In this document: in pieces, positions 53,503-64,000 of the stretch | Layout: the number at the start of each line of letters is the position of its first letter | Numbering within the stretch: the first letter of the stretch is position 1 | Assembly: GCA_025331565.1 (NCBI GenBank) | Contig: JAFREQ010000156.1 | Coordinates: forward strand, 124,001 to 188,000 | From: Holacanthus passer | Lineage: Eukaryota; Chordata; Actinopteri; Pomacanthidae | Direction of reading: 5' to 3' | Length of the DNA: 64,000 bases | Program-made: the position numbers and the translations under genes | The notes under the pieces: generated by a model | Told to the model about the DNA's origin: nothing | Databases searched by the model: none | Seen by the model: the letters and a program-made list of their open reading frames with translations, nothing else

Positions 53503-53541
53503 ATGGCGGCAGATTCCGGACATCAAACCGACAACAAACCG
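53503..53541 (+). other. stambpl1: Probable stambpl1 leader exon end with a 13-codon uORF
   Basis: ATGGCGGCAGATTCCGGACA and 19 further bases run to a donor (AAACCG|GTAAAT) at 53541/53542. If it is spliced to the acceptor CCCTGCAG at 56831-56838, the next exon begins with TGA, so the frame MAADSGHQTDNKP stops at once. The ATGGCGGC may also act as a YY1 site. The 5' end of the exon is unknown. The link to stambpl1 rests on strand, spacing and splice sites only. Confidence 0.4.
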
Positions 53542-54177
53542 GTAAATTCATTCACTTTCCTCCGGAGCTTTCTGTCCGTCTCTCTCGGGCTTCTTCTCTT
53601 CACTTGTGTCTCCGCTGTCAATCATCTGTGTTGTGTTCAACAGAAACCGGGAAAACTGAGTGAATGGGGTTCATTTAACTGAGAGAAAATATGAAATAAA
53701 TCAATTTTTATTCATTAAACTTTATTGAATCTGACAACTGAATTAAAGTTAAAGGAGCAGTCCGACATTTTCCTCCTGTTTAAACAGACGATGTGCTTGA
53801 ATAGAATCAATATGGAGTCCGTGAAGGTTTTTTAAAGTAGTGAGTTATGGGATGGAATGACCCTGAACTAAACTGATGCATTCAGGATCACTCCATCTCA
53901 GAGACCAAACCTGTGCTTTATATGTACCTTGTCATAGTACGTGTAAAGTACTGCAGTGGAGCATATAACAGATACAGTCATATTTTAATTTTTAATAATT
54001 CTGTGAAAGGACCGAATTTTGTTTGGTTTCAGGAGTTTAAAAGAGACAAAAACCTTTAAAATGTCCTAAAAACTTAGATTAAGGTTCAAGTTCGGGAAAA
54101 ATCCTTAAACTCTGCAGGTAATGAATTAAAAATACAAACAATCAGTTGATTACTCAAACACTGATGACATGATGATC

Positions 54178-54208
<31 letters not shown>
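54178..54208. repeat. (GAT)n microsatellite
   Basis: ATGATG run in stambpl1 intron 1. Confidence 0.85.
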
Positions 54209-54209
<1 letters not shown>

Positions 54210-54232
54210 GGGTCTAATTCTGGTGTTGGGAG

Positions 54233-54890
54233 TTAAAAGTGGACTGACACAGACTGACTGGGGACCAGTTTCATGTCTGACTGGATCCTGTTCAGTTGGT
54301 TCACGTGTGAAGTGAAGAAGGTCAAAGGTCGTTCAGGAGCAGAGTGAATGTGGTCCAGCAGGATGTTTGAGTGACGACACGAACACACCTGAAACACCTG
54401 AAAGTACAACACTGAAATACTGCAGCTCAGATTCCAACTGATCACTGTTAATGACTCACTTCAGTGAATCAAATAAACATTCAGGTTTGATTCAAAGGTT
54501 TTATTTGTCAGATTCACACATGACGTGTTGTGAACTGAGCAGACGGTTCGACACTCTGCTGTAAAAGATGTTTCTGAAACGTTTGGTCTCAGCTCTTAGT
54601 TTGACCAAGTTGCCTCTGTGGGCTCTACAGTCCAACGTGCCTCCGTCCAGGATCTCTCCACAGACTCACAGCTTTTTTCCTCCTTTTTGGTCTTTTTAGC
54701 ACAAATGTTGCTGTATAGAAACCAGCTGCTGGTTGGCGTCCATCTTTGTTTTGGTTCTCGTGGTATTGATGAGGTCATCCACCTCCAGAGCTCCAGTGTC
54801 ACTGAGCAGAGGTTCAGTCGTCAGGTTTTGGGGTCGAGGGTATTCGATCAGACATGTTGACTGAGGTTGCAGAGTTTCTGTCTGTTGTGG
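54233..54890 (-). other. Two coding-like minus-strand segments of unknown identity
   Basis: Segment A (54890 to about 54491): after a good acceptor (AACAATATTTCCAG) one frame reads PQQTETLQPQSTCLIEYPRP, then DTGALEVDDLINTTRTKTKM. It meets two in-frame stops, then continues GGTLDCRAHRGNLVKLRAET and KRFRNIFYSRVSNRLL to a TAA that overlaps an AATAAA. Segment B (about 54412 to 54233): HSNILLDHIHSAPERPLTFF, then TSHVNQLNRIQSDMKLVPSQ, ending in TAA. Both look more protein-like than random frames. The stops in A suggest a decayed gene or unseen introns. It is antisense within stambpl1 intron 1. I do not recognise the protein. Confidence 0.35.
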
Positions 54891-55679
54891 CTGGAAATAT
54901 TGTTAAAATATAAGATATTAAAATATCTATCAGACTGAGCAAGAGTCAAGGATAAAACAGGACTTTTCTGAATGGTTAGTTATTAACTTTATGTCTGTTC
55001 AACATTTAAATTTGGACGTCGGCTGAGCTCACACAGTGTGCTCTTTATACATCGCTGTGTCTATGTGCCGCTTATCAAAGCTTGGCAGTTAAATCAGTGC
55101 AAGTAACGTAAACGTCATCGAGCTAATTCAGCCAGCAGCACTTTCTCGACGGCAGTACCTGTCAGTGGGCCAGCAGGGGGCGTAGGATTGTCTGCCAACA
55201 ACTCATAACTCTGTATGTTTAGCAGTTATTACAGCGTCTACACATTATTTACCCATTAACGTTAACAACATCATTAAATCATTGCATTTGGTGACCTTTA
55301 ACTTTTCATTAGAAAGAAAACATTCAAACATTGGTACACCTGCAGTGTTTTCACCTTTCACATCTCTTTCCTGGCACAGCTGTGTTTCTTTCAAATTTAC
55401 TTACTTACAAGAATCTTCAGAACCGTCATGGTGGATCATTCTGACCTGGAACCTGTTTGAATGTGTCCTCACACAGAATCCATTCAGCAGCTGTAGTAAG
55501 GTTTTTTTATGCAAATAAATGGTCAGTTATTGTAATACCAGTAAATTACTGTTCCCTCCATCTTACATTACTTTCTGTTCATCTTTCATGGTTACCTGTT
55601 GACATGTTACATATCAAATACTGAAAGCACACGGAACAGTTTATATAGATTGAGGATGATATTTAAAAAAATCTGTAAT

Positions 55680-56030
55680 ATCCATCCATCCATTATCTGT
55701 ACATCTGTACGATGTACGCCGCTTAATCCTCTGCAGGGTCATGGGGGGGCTGGAGCCTATCCCAGCCGACTTAGGGCGAAGGCAGGGGACACCCTGGACA
55801 GGTCGCCAGTCCATCGCAGGGCCACACACAGGACAAACAACACACACACTCACATTCACACCTACGGACAATTTAGAATATTCGATTAACCTCAGCATGT
55901 TTTTGGACTGTGGGAGGAAGCCGGAGTACCTGGTGAAAACCCACGCTGCACAGGGAGAACATGCAAACTCCGCACAGAAGGATCCCAAGCGTCCGAACCG
56001 GGACGCGAACCAGGGATCTTCTAATCTGTA
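55680..56030 (-). repeat. tRNA-derived SINE-like repeat, 5'-truncated
   Basis: The plus strand carries CCATCCATCCATTATC, 'GGAGCCTATCCCAGCCGACT', 'GACACCCTGGACAGGTCGCC', 'TTTTTGGACTGTGGGAGGAA' and GGAGAACATGCAAACTCCGC, in the order of a high-copy repeat of fish genomes. On the minus strand a B-box-like GGTTCGCGTCC (near 56010) marks the tRNA-related head, of which the A-box part is missing. Open frames across it are not genes. Confidence 0.75.
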
Positions 56031-56838
56031 ATATAAGAAACAAAAGATGATGAACAATTTGTGACCCTGTTGCACATTTGTTTTTCACTTGATTTCAGCA
56101 TTAACATTGTTTTCATTATTAGCTTTATTTGTTATGGAGCTTATTTGAAGAGTTGCTTTATTTTATTTATTTTTCGCTTTGTTTTTGACTTTGTGGGATT
56201 TTCAATAAAAGCATGTAAAACTGACAGAAGGTTAGTTCTGCTTTCACTGGCTTCACTGTACATTGTCAGGGCTGCAGGTTGAGTTTTGGGAGGAAAAATA
56301 ATACTCGTATTACCTATATACACTGTACACATACAGACAGTGATGGTTCGTGGACCTGCATAACATCATAGAGACGCTAGGACGACATTTTAGGCCCAAA
56401 ATGCAGAGTATCACTGTGATACGTGACAAGTGGAAAACTTGTCAAATGATTCAGCATCTGGAGTCAAATATCTGGATCAGACAACCTCTGATTGAGTCTG
56501 TTCTGATAGACAACAGCCGATCGATGGCAGCATCGGGTCTCAACCAGGTCGTTGGTTGAAACATGGTGAGGAGTGGGAGCTCGTCCTCCTCATCTTCATC
56601 CTCTCTCCGTTGTTTTGATGACTCACTTGATGGTTAGTTACCGGCTGTCATGGTAACTGTGGACCAACCTGAAGGACAGGCAGGCGTGATGAGGGGCTGA
56701 TGGGAAATAAAATCCCATCCACATGCGGCCGGCTTTGACTGGCTGCTGACTGTTAGCTTTAGCCACTGTGCTAACTGCTCCACTCAGGAGTTAAAGGAAC
56801 ATTTCACCCAAAACTGCTTGTGTCTGTCTCCCCTGCAG

Positions 56839-56920
56839 TGAAGCATCATGGGAGGTGACAGATGGACGAGCCAGTCGTGGGCTGACCAGAGCCTGTGACA
56901 CACACACTCACACACACACA
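56839..56920 (+). other. stambpl1: stambpl1 leader part of the first coding exon
   Basis: It follows a strong acceptor (CTCCCCTGCAG). Before the main ATG at 56921 lies an out-of-frame ATG with a 16-codon uORF (MGGDRWTSQSWADQSL, then TGA). A CA run directly precedes the start codon; the start context ACACACAATGG has A at -3 and G at +4. Confidence 0.6.
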
Positions 56921-59900
56921 ATGGAACAAGGCTTCAGCTTAAATACGCTGGTGAGTGAACTGTGTGTGTGTGTGTGTGTGTGCGCGCACGCGCGCGCCTG
57001 CGTGCTGATCCAGCTGTTTCCCCCTGCTGTCATTCTTTATTGCTAAGCTAAGCTAACCAGCTTTTTTTCATTTAGTGTGCAGACATGAGAGGGGAATAAA
57101 TGTGAACATCTGAAGAGGATTTCACTAAGTGTTGAACTGTTCCTTTAATGTGTTTGTGTTGTAGTAAAACACTGATTTTGGTATTGTTCATCATTTCCAT
57201 TTTCAGTAAAATTGATTCCAATAAAATAAATGTGGGAAAAAATTGAAATAAACAAAAGCAGAAGAGAAACATTAAAAGTGGAAAAAGTCTTAATAACTTT
57301 CTTCTCTCCTTTCATTGTATGTTTCTTCTTCTTTTCAGTTCTTCTTGTTTCAGTTTTCCTCTCTTTCCTTCCTCTCCTCTTTTCTTTTTATTTCTTTCCT
57401 CCAACCTCTCATTACATTTTAATTTCTGTGTCTTTCCTCCAACTCCTTCTCTGCTGCCTTGTTTTCTCTCGTTTCCTTCACTCATACTTCATTCCTTCAT
57501 TTATTCCTCTGTGTCTTCGATCTCTCCATCGTTTGGTTTTCATCAGGTCTTTTCTTTCGCTTCACCTCCTGAATAGAAAGCGTTCAGTGAACAGAGGAGT
57601 GTTTCTCTTCCTCCAACAGCTGATCGTCATAACAAACGCTGCATTCAGGCTCCCAGCAGGGACCGTAAATCTCAGTTCCGGCCTGGAAACTCACTTCAGC
57701 TCAGCTGTCAGATGTTAATGTTTGATAAGGAGTTCAGATGTCACAACAAAACCTTGATTTTCACTGGTGGAATGTAACCAAGTAATTTTACTCAAATACT
57801 GTAGTACAGATTTGAGGTACTTGTACTTTTTACTCCACTACAATTGTCTGAGAGCTTTAGTTACTAGTTTCTTTTCAGATGACAGTTTTTCCTCCCCTTC
57901 CTTTCCAGTGAAAACCATGTATCTCCAGATGTGTTGAATGTTTGTGATGAAGTAAAGGATGAAGTTTTCCTTCATGAGAAAATTCTCCTCCTTCTGAAGC
58001 TGAATCAACTCTTTAAAAAGCCTCTTGGATCAAAAAGCATCGACACAAAGCTGAAAACAGGCTGTTTTTCTCATGAAGCTTTGTAGAGATACGTGGTTCT
58101 CACAGGACGACCAGGCTACAAACACATGATGATCTTCTACAATCTGATGCTCGTTGCTGGAGATGAAAGCGGCCGACAGGATATAAAGTCGTTCAATGAG
58201 CTTCAACATCTCCAGCAGGAAAATGACACAGACACATTAAAGCAGCAGGAATATTAATGGTAGAAGTAGAAGGCAGCAGAAACTTAAAATACTAAAGAAC
58301 AAGTACCTCAAAAGTGACTCAAGTACAGCACTTAAGTAAAAGTACTTTATTACTTTCCACCAAAGCTACAGAGTAAGACAGGTGAACGTTAGCTTGACCT
58401 CCTACAACGAGGATTGTCAGTTCAGGCTTTGATGTGAATTGAACATTTTATTGTTAGAATAATTGAACTAAAACAACAGACCTTGAACACATTTTATATA
58501 AATATCAATACAATCAGTATCAGAAGATGCTTTGAGATGGTCACTGGATCAGAAACCTGCATGTATATCCACAGAAACATTTTATCTTCTGGACCTCAGT
58601 TCACGAGTGTGACATGACATCACTGTGACTAAAGCGCACCAGCGAACTGACTTTGACGTGTTAAATTGGTGGACTGTCCCTTTTTAAATCATCAGTTTGT
58701 GTTGTGCAGAAGAAGCTGGCGGCAGAACCAGACTACACAGACGTGTCGCTGACGGCGGCCGAGCGTGTTCGGGCGCTGGGAAAGATGGGATGCAGCGTGG
58801 AGATCAACGAGGACATCGCACCGAGACGTTACTTCCGCTCCGGAGTAGAGATGGAGCGCATGGCAGCAGTTTACCTGGAGGAGGGCAGCCTGGAGAACGC
58901 CTACGTTCTCTACACCAAGTTCATCACGTGAGACGCACAACATAACTTCTTTAAAATGTTGTTACAATTCACTTACGGAAAAAAATACGTTGACATTTGA
59001 TGATGTCGTGGTTAAAGTTTTAACTGCTGCTGTGTTGTGTGTTCAGTCTGTTTGTAGAGAAGCTTCCAGGTCACCGAGACTATCAGCAGTGCAGCGTCCC
59101 GGAGAAACAGCTCATCATGAAGGTAATAATATTGATGACGGAGACACAGCGCTGCTCTGAACTCCTGAGATTGGCATGCTAACAGTGACCACGCTAACAT
59201 GCTCATGTTTAGCAGTATAATGTTCACCATGTTCACCTTAGTTTACAATGTTAGCATGTTATTATTAGCTAATTAGCAGTGAACACAGAGTCCAGCTGAG
59301 ACTGATGTAATGTGATGTGAGATGTTGACTTGATGATGGCGCTAGATGAAAAGGCTGTCAAGTTATTACAGTTCATCCTCAGGGGAACATGAATATCTGA
59401 ACCACATTTCATCACAATTCATCCTAAAGTTTTTGAGCTATTTCATTCTGGACCACAGAGGTGGACGTGAACATCCACGGAGCGATCATGGTGAACAATA
59501 AGGCACCGTTTTATTATGCAGCTGCTCCAGAGTCTGAGCTGAGCTTCACAAGGCAGACCTGCAGCTCTGAAGCTGGTCCAGAATGTTTCTTCCCACCATA
59601 TGTTGAACCTCCCCAATTTTTCCAACACGACTCCTGTCCTCAGTTCACTACAGCAGCTTCCTGCTGCAGCTCACATCCAGATCAAGACTCTGGTGCTGGT
59701 CCACAGGACAGTGAAGGGAACTCGCGCCGTCCTCCCTCCAAATCATGGCCAAACCTTTCTTTTGAGTCTGAATGCACTTACTGTAAGTCACATTGGACAA
59801 AGACATCTGACCAATGAATGTGATGTACTTTGACAGGTGGTTTTCAATGTGTACAAATGTCTGCAGATGCGGTTACTGATGCTACAGAAAGAAGCACTTC

Positions 59901-62158
59901 ATGTGTAGTAGCAGAAGTAGTACGAGTAATGGTAATAATAGCAGCATTGGTTGTAGCAGTAACAGTCTGTCTTTGTCTCTATAGAAACTTCAGGAAGTGG
60001 CGTTCCCTCGTAAAGACGAGTTGAAGAAACATCTACAGGAGAAATACAGCAGGGAACACAGCGAGTACCTCAGAGCCCAGGTCAGTGCGAGTGTTCGTGC
60101 TGTCCAGTTAGATTGCATCATGTGTTTGATTGGCATCATTTAATATTGATTATTGTATTGATGAGATTTGCTTTATGAACACCAGTGAAGAGCTGTGTTT
60201 AGAACAGGTTCGGTGCGTTATGGGTATTTTTCAGTGAGTAGATAGGATATGTTTGAGTGACTGTTACGATACGATTGAGTGAGTAGATTCAGACGTGGAA
60301 ACTTAACTTAGCTTAATGCTACAACAGTATAGCTAACTTGAGGTACCAGTCACAGTAGGAAGTTCAGCACCACCAGAAGCTACGGTATCAAGCTAACAAC
60401 ATAGCTTGCTCACTGGAGCGATGCTAAAAACAACTCACACTGACACCAGTTCCACCATCTGCTGGATCATGCGTCACCACTGACACAAGCTGGCTGCCAT
60501 CTTAAGTTTCGGACAGGAAGAGAAGCAAATTTTAACCTTGTGATTTGGCCAAATCTGACCATTGGACTGTTTGTGTTAACGATGTTAGCTGTAAGCTAGC
60601 TAGCAACGTCCTAATTGAGTGAACTCCAGTTTCTCTCCTCCGTGTACGTTTATGAAACAGACTCACGAAGCTCAATGAAATCTAATCTGTTCCATAACCT
60701 TTGTAAGAAATTGCACCATTTCTGAAATTCTTTGCGTCCTGTTAGACATCAACACTGAAACACAGTTTGCTATTGGACAGCAACAAGTCTGATAACTTGA
60801 AAAAGAAAAAGAAGGACGGAGATACAATGAAGACTTCACCAACGTGCTGTCATCAAAACTTCGGAATGTTTCATTTATAGATGAACTGTGGATACAAAAT
60901 AGTTCAAGTAGAACATTAGATCAAATACAAAAAAATAATATGCTCATGTAAAGCTGAGTCAGTTTCCTCTACTATTACTATACGTGACATAAATATACCG
61001 TATGTAACATATTTGTATGTATTTGTTTATTAGTACCAAGTTACAGTAGCTGCAGCGACACGTGCTTATATTTGGACTCTCAGTTTATAGAACAACGTGA
61101 ACATGTAAAAAAAAAAAAAAATGGTGTCAAAAGAGGTCAAACTAACACCCCCAGGAGTCACCTGATCATGTGACTTCCTGTTTCAGAGCCAGGCGGTGGT
61201 GGTGGATGGGTGTGGCCAGCAGCTGCAGAGAATCTCCCTATTGGACGAGGACAGGAGGCGGTTTCTGCTATTGGAGGAGGAGAGGCAGCGTGTCGCCGCT
61301 CTGCGACGCATGCAGATCGAATCAGAGCAGTTTCGCTACTTTGAGGACCAGCTGAGGCGTCAGGAACTGGCCAATAGGAGAGGAGAGGAGGTGGAGCAAA
61401 AGGTGACATTAAGCAACACTGTACTGTTACTACAAATGTGACTTGTACTGTGCATGTTAGTAGTTGTAGTATTAGTACTCTTAGTCTTTTTTTGCAGTGA
61501 TTTTGCATGTTTCTCCTTCAGGTGGTGACCAAAATGCCTGAGGTGACGGACGGCTCCTGTCTGTCTCAGCAGCCAGTCAGAGAGAGTGTACGATCCCAGG
61601 GGGCAGATCCTAACAGGAACAGACCACCAGCTCCTGTCAGCCAACCAGCCGCCACGCTGGCTGGAGTCCACAGTGAGTACGAACGCACACATCAATGTAC
61701 CATAATCGTGTGTGTGTATATGATGGTTTGTTTATCATATGTTCCTGTGTGTGTGCAGCTCAGAGGGTGGAGGGTCTGAGGCGGGTGGTGATTCCCAGAG
61801 ATCTGACGTATCGTTTCCTCCTGCTGGCCGACTCCAACACAGCCAGAGGAATAGAAACCTGTGGAGTCCTCTGTGGACGACTGGTGAGACTGTTTACTGA
61901 CTGATTCAATCGCTCACCTCACTTCACTTTGAAGCTGTGGTGGAATGTAACTAGGTACATTTGCTCATACTTAAGTACAAGTTTGAGGTACTTGTACTTT
62001 ACTTTGTCTCTCGCCCTCAGACGCACAATGAGTTCATGCTGACTCATGTCGTGATCCCAAAACAGTCGGCCGGTCCAGATTTCTGCGACATGGAGAATGT
62101 GGAGGAACTGTTCAGTTTCCAGGACCAACAGAACCTGCTGACACTTGGCTGGATCCAC
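56921..62158 (+). CDS. stambpl1: stambpl1 (AMSH-LP): K63-specific JAMM deubiquitinase, 5' part
   Basis: Coding exons: 56921-56950, 58710-58927, 59047-59122, 59985-60080, 61187-61402, 61522-61672, 61759-61883, 62021-62158. All are GT-AG and in phase, giving the first 350 residues (human full length 436); the rest lies beyond the window. The enzyme cleaves Lys63-linked ubiquitin chains on endosomes and acts with the ESCRT machinery in receptor sorting. Visible: start MEQGFSLNTLKKLAA, MIT-type N-terminal region with ISEDI-like INEDIAPRRYFRSGVEMERM (residues 43-62), a charged coiled coil RRRFLLLEEERQRVAALRRM followed by FEDQLRRQELA, and the beginning of the MPN/JAMM domain with catalytic Glu295 in ARGIETCGVLCG. 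The last visible residue, His350 of LGWIH, corresponds to the first zinc-binding His. The second His and the Asp (HTHPxxxxFLSSxD) must be in the next exon, not found before 64000. Confidence 0.95.
57012..57148 (-). repeat. Interspersed repeat, 'TTTAAAGGAGCAGTTCAACA' family (copy 4)
   Basis: 'GCTAAGCTAAGCTAACCAGC' at the left and 'AAGTGTTGAACTGTTCCTTT' at the right form the inverted version of the copies at 7107 and 17648. It lies just after the first coding exon of stambpl1. Confidence 0.7.
57764..58365. mobile_element. Full-length non-autonomous element with inverted ends
   Basis: The left end CTGGTGGAATGTAACCAAGT, continuing AATTTTACTC, and the right end 'AAGTACTTTATTACTTTCCA' then CCAAAG are imperfect inverted repeats of about 25-30 bp. 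The interior (AGATGACAGTTTTTCC; GAAGCTGAATCAACTC; CTCCAGCAGGAAAATGACAC) is typical of a teleost repeat. About 600 bp, no coding capacity. No target duplication is evident. It lies in stambpl1 intron. Confidence 0.65.
59173..59465 (+). repeat. Interspersed repeat, 'GGCGCTAGATGAAAAGTCAG' family (copy 3)
   Basis: GGCATGCTAACAGTGACCAC, TTAGCTAATTAGCAGTGAAC, GGCGCTAGATGAAAAGG and 'CATCCTCAGGGGAACATGAA'. It is the longest of the three copies. The 118-codon open frame that follows it (59461-59817) has no splice or family support. Confidence 0.75.
61935..62010. repeat. 'GTGGTGGAAAGTAAC' family fragment at a stambpl1 acceptor
   Basis: GTGGTGGAATGTAACTAGGT, then 'AAGTTTGAGGTACTTGTACT', equals the left end of the element at 57764. 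It lies 10 bp upstream of the exon starting at 62021. Confidence 0.65.
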
Positions 62159-62269
62159 GTACGACTACACGTTACACACACACCTGCTAAACACATACTA
62201 AAAATACGTAAACACTTTTGGTTCCCTCCTGACCTCCATGTCCACTTGTGCTGGAGCTTGTAATCATGT

Positions 62270-62575
62270 CACACAGTCTTCATCAGCAGGTGCCGTCTGC
62301 TCACTTCTCATTGTATCGTCAACTGTAGAAGGACTAGCAAAACTAAAAAAGCCTTTTATCATTTCAACCACCACTCCACTTTTTTCCGACTTATCTCTCA
62401 ATCTTATCTGTTTTATTATCGTCTTTGTTTTGTGTATCTTTATTGTCTGGTGTTTTTATTCCTTTTTGTTTTTTTGTTTTTCCTGTTTTAACCATGTAAA
62501 GCACTTTGTAACTTTGTTTTGAAATGTGCTGTATAATTAAGATTTATTATTAGTAGTAATATTAGTATTATTACC
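62270..62575 (+). repeat. Retroelement-like 3' tail
   Basis: 'CATGTAAAGCACTTTGTAAC' followed by TTTGTTTTGAAATGTGCTGT and ATTATTAGTA repeats; the ending is typical of teleost non-LTR elements. No RT frame remains. Confidence 0.5.
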
Positions 62576-63723
62576 TGACAATGTGATGTAAACCAGGGAC
62601 ATGTAACATATCTGAATACACCGTTAAACCTGTGAGGTCTGAGCGTGAGTGGGCGATCAAATGTCTGGTCCTCACCATGTCCGTAAGCTGTCAGGTTTGT
62701 GTCCTCACAATGTGATATGAATCAGTGACACGTAACATAACTAAACAAACCTTCGAGGACTCCACAGGTTGAGTGGGCGGTCAGCATTAAACACAGATAC
62801 ACAAACACACCCACTAATCACACATCCTAAAGATGAGTCATAGGAAAATGACCTTCGTTGTACTTTTTCTTCCACTTCATTTGCATGATCAAATATCTCC
62901 ATGGCAACAGCGACTGTGGTCGTGCAACAGATGAGAAGAGAGAGAGAGACAGAGAGAGAGAGAGATGGGAAAAGACTGACAGAGGTCTCACTCTGCAGCT
63001 CTGAACAGAAAATGCTGTTCAATGTCACATTTCACTTTCATTTTTCTTGCATTTCCTTTGTTTTATGCACCAGTTTTACCAGGTTTCTATACAGAGAAAC
63101 ACTTCACATAAAGCTCAAACATCTAACACAAAAACAACTATTTAGTTTATTTAGATAAATAGTTTCATGCAGTGTTGGAGGTTTCAGGATTTTCACCTGT
63201 TCTCTTGCCTGAATACAAATCTGCTGAGCGTTATGTGTGTAAATCCTCGGAAAACTGAAAATATGTTTGAGGGTAAATATAAGTCAAGCCATGAGAAATG
63301 TAAAGAAACCAATGTTGCATATTAGTAATTGAGGAAGTGCTGTTTCCTGGAAAAGAAAATTAATAAATAATAATACTGATGATTATTATTATGATGATTT
63401 AACTCTCAAATGGCCTGAACTTTTTAAACTAGTGTTGTAAATCTGAATTGAAGGAGGACTCAGCAGCTGCTGCTCAGTTTATCACCAAATTCATTCAAAA
63501 ACTGGATTTGGTGGAAAACTGAGGAGAAACTGTAAATACATGCTCTGTTTTAAAATCAAGTTGACCAGTGTAAAAAAAACCCAGTGAGCCGAAAGGATTG
63601 CCTGCAATATAGCACATACATTTCGAGCAGTGGGGTTGTCACAGTATGATATACCTCAGGGACACACACATATCTAAACTCAAGGGCTCAGAGAGCACAG
63701 ACCTCCTCCAAGGCCAATATTGC

Positions 63724-63767
63724 AAATTTCCCCACTGAGGGACGAATAAGGGTTTATCTGATCTTAA
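63724..63767 (+). repeat. Non-LTR-type 3' tail
   Basis: AAATTTCCCCACTGAGGGAC followed by GAATAAGGGTTTATC; a slightly diverged member of the family at 34556. Confidence 0.65.
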
Positions 63768-64000
63768 TACATACAAAACATACATTTGTGAAAACCAGAA
63801 ATTACATTTCCATATGATGAGTGTGGTTGTGGTCACCTCAGAGCAGATTTTACGTAAAAGCGCTGTTACAATTGTAGCTGTTCCTTGAGCGCTCCATAAC
63901 GACTGCTTTCTGTATGAAGTTTGAGCAACTACATGTAGGCTTCCCCAGAGCGTCTCTGGTGTCTGCAAATGTGGATTGTTATATGAAGTCACTATATTTC

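Larger units (their letters stand above)
62159..64000. other. stambpl1 intron running off the window
   Basis: No exon seen. It contains a retroelement-like 3' tail (about 62270-62575, with 'GTAAAGCACTTTGTAACTTT' and a TTATTAG end), GA-rich DNA (62936-62966) and a non-LTR-type tail (63724-63767). The missing JAMM exons should lie to the right. Confidence 0.6.

Noticed and set aside
55599..56088. Open frames of 96-144 codons on both strands
   Set aside because: They lie entirely in a high-copy fish repeat.
57230..57718. 162-codon Phe/Leu/Ser-rich open frame
   Set aside because: Pyrimidine-rich intron DNA (TTCC, TTTC runs) gives hydrophobic translation; no family features.
59461..59817. 118-codon open frame in a stambpl1 intron
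   Set aside because: It starts at the edge of an interspersed repeat, has no splice sites in phase with stambpl1 and no recognisable domain.

Overview
The window is vertebrate nuclear DNA, almost certainly from a ray-finned (teleost, probably percomorph) fish. It holds multi-exon genes with GT-AG introns, very many (CA/TG)n microsatellites, tRNA-derived SINEs ending in the teleost-type 'TTTGGATAAAAGCGTCTGCTAA' core (written here only as a landmark), non-LTR tails of the type 'GGGACGAATAAAGG', and compact introns. No bacterial, plasmid or phage features are present. The six genes below were rebuilt exon by exon. For five of them every splice phase closes and the stop is reached; the sixth runs off the right edge.

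Layout, left to right. (1) 1-4.87 kb: no coding exon; 3'-flanking DNA with a 30-bp minisatellite and a perfect 20-bp hairpin. (2) atad1 (Msp1-type AAA ATPase), minus strand, 4866-11372, with a noncoding first exon near 12.36-12.42 kb. (3) pten, plus strand, 15852-22479, with a GC-rich leader and a probable ~6.8-kb 3'UTR ending near 29.27 kb. (4) rnls (renalase), minus strand, 30704-37094. (5) An acid-lipase family gene (LIPF/LIPA type), plus strand, 39527-44892. (6) ankrd22, minus strand, 47444-51880. (7) stambpl1 (AMSH-LP deubiquitinase), plus strand, from 56921 (noncoding exon near 53.5 kb) to the last visible exon at 62158; its last exons lie beyond the window.

The order and the strict alternation of strands (-,+,-,+,-,+) match the human 10q23 block ATAD1-PTEN-RNLS-LIP cluster-ANKRD22-STAMBPL1, with one lipase here where human has several. 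Neighbours therefore share divergent promoter regions (atad1/pten, rnls/lipase, ankrd22/stambpl1) and convergent 3' ends (pten/rnls, lipase/ankrd22). The genes do not form one pathway. They cover mitochondrial membrane-protein extraction, PIP3 phosphatase signalling, NAD(P)H-isomer oxidation, lipid-ester hydrolysis, a membrane ankyrin protein and endosomal K63-deubiquitination.

No new multi-gene system is visible. The points most worth a second look are: coding-like minus-strand segments of unknown identity inside stambpl1 intron 1 and ankrd22 intron 1; a probable non-GT donor in ankrd22; simple repeats placed right at splice sites and stop codons across the whole block; a two-uORF arrangement in the stambpl1 leader; and several decayed transposable-element families recognised by internal comparison.
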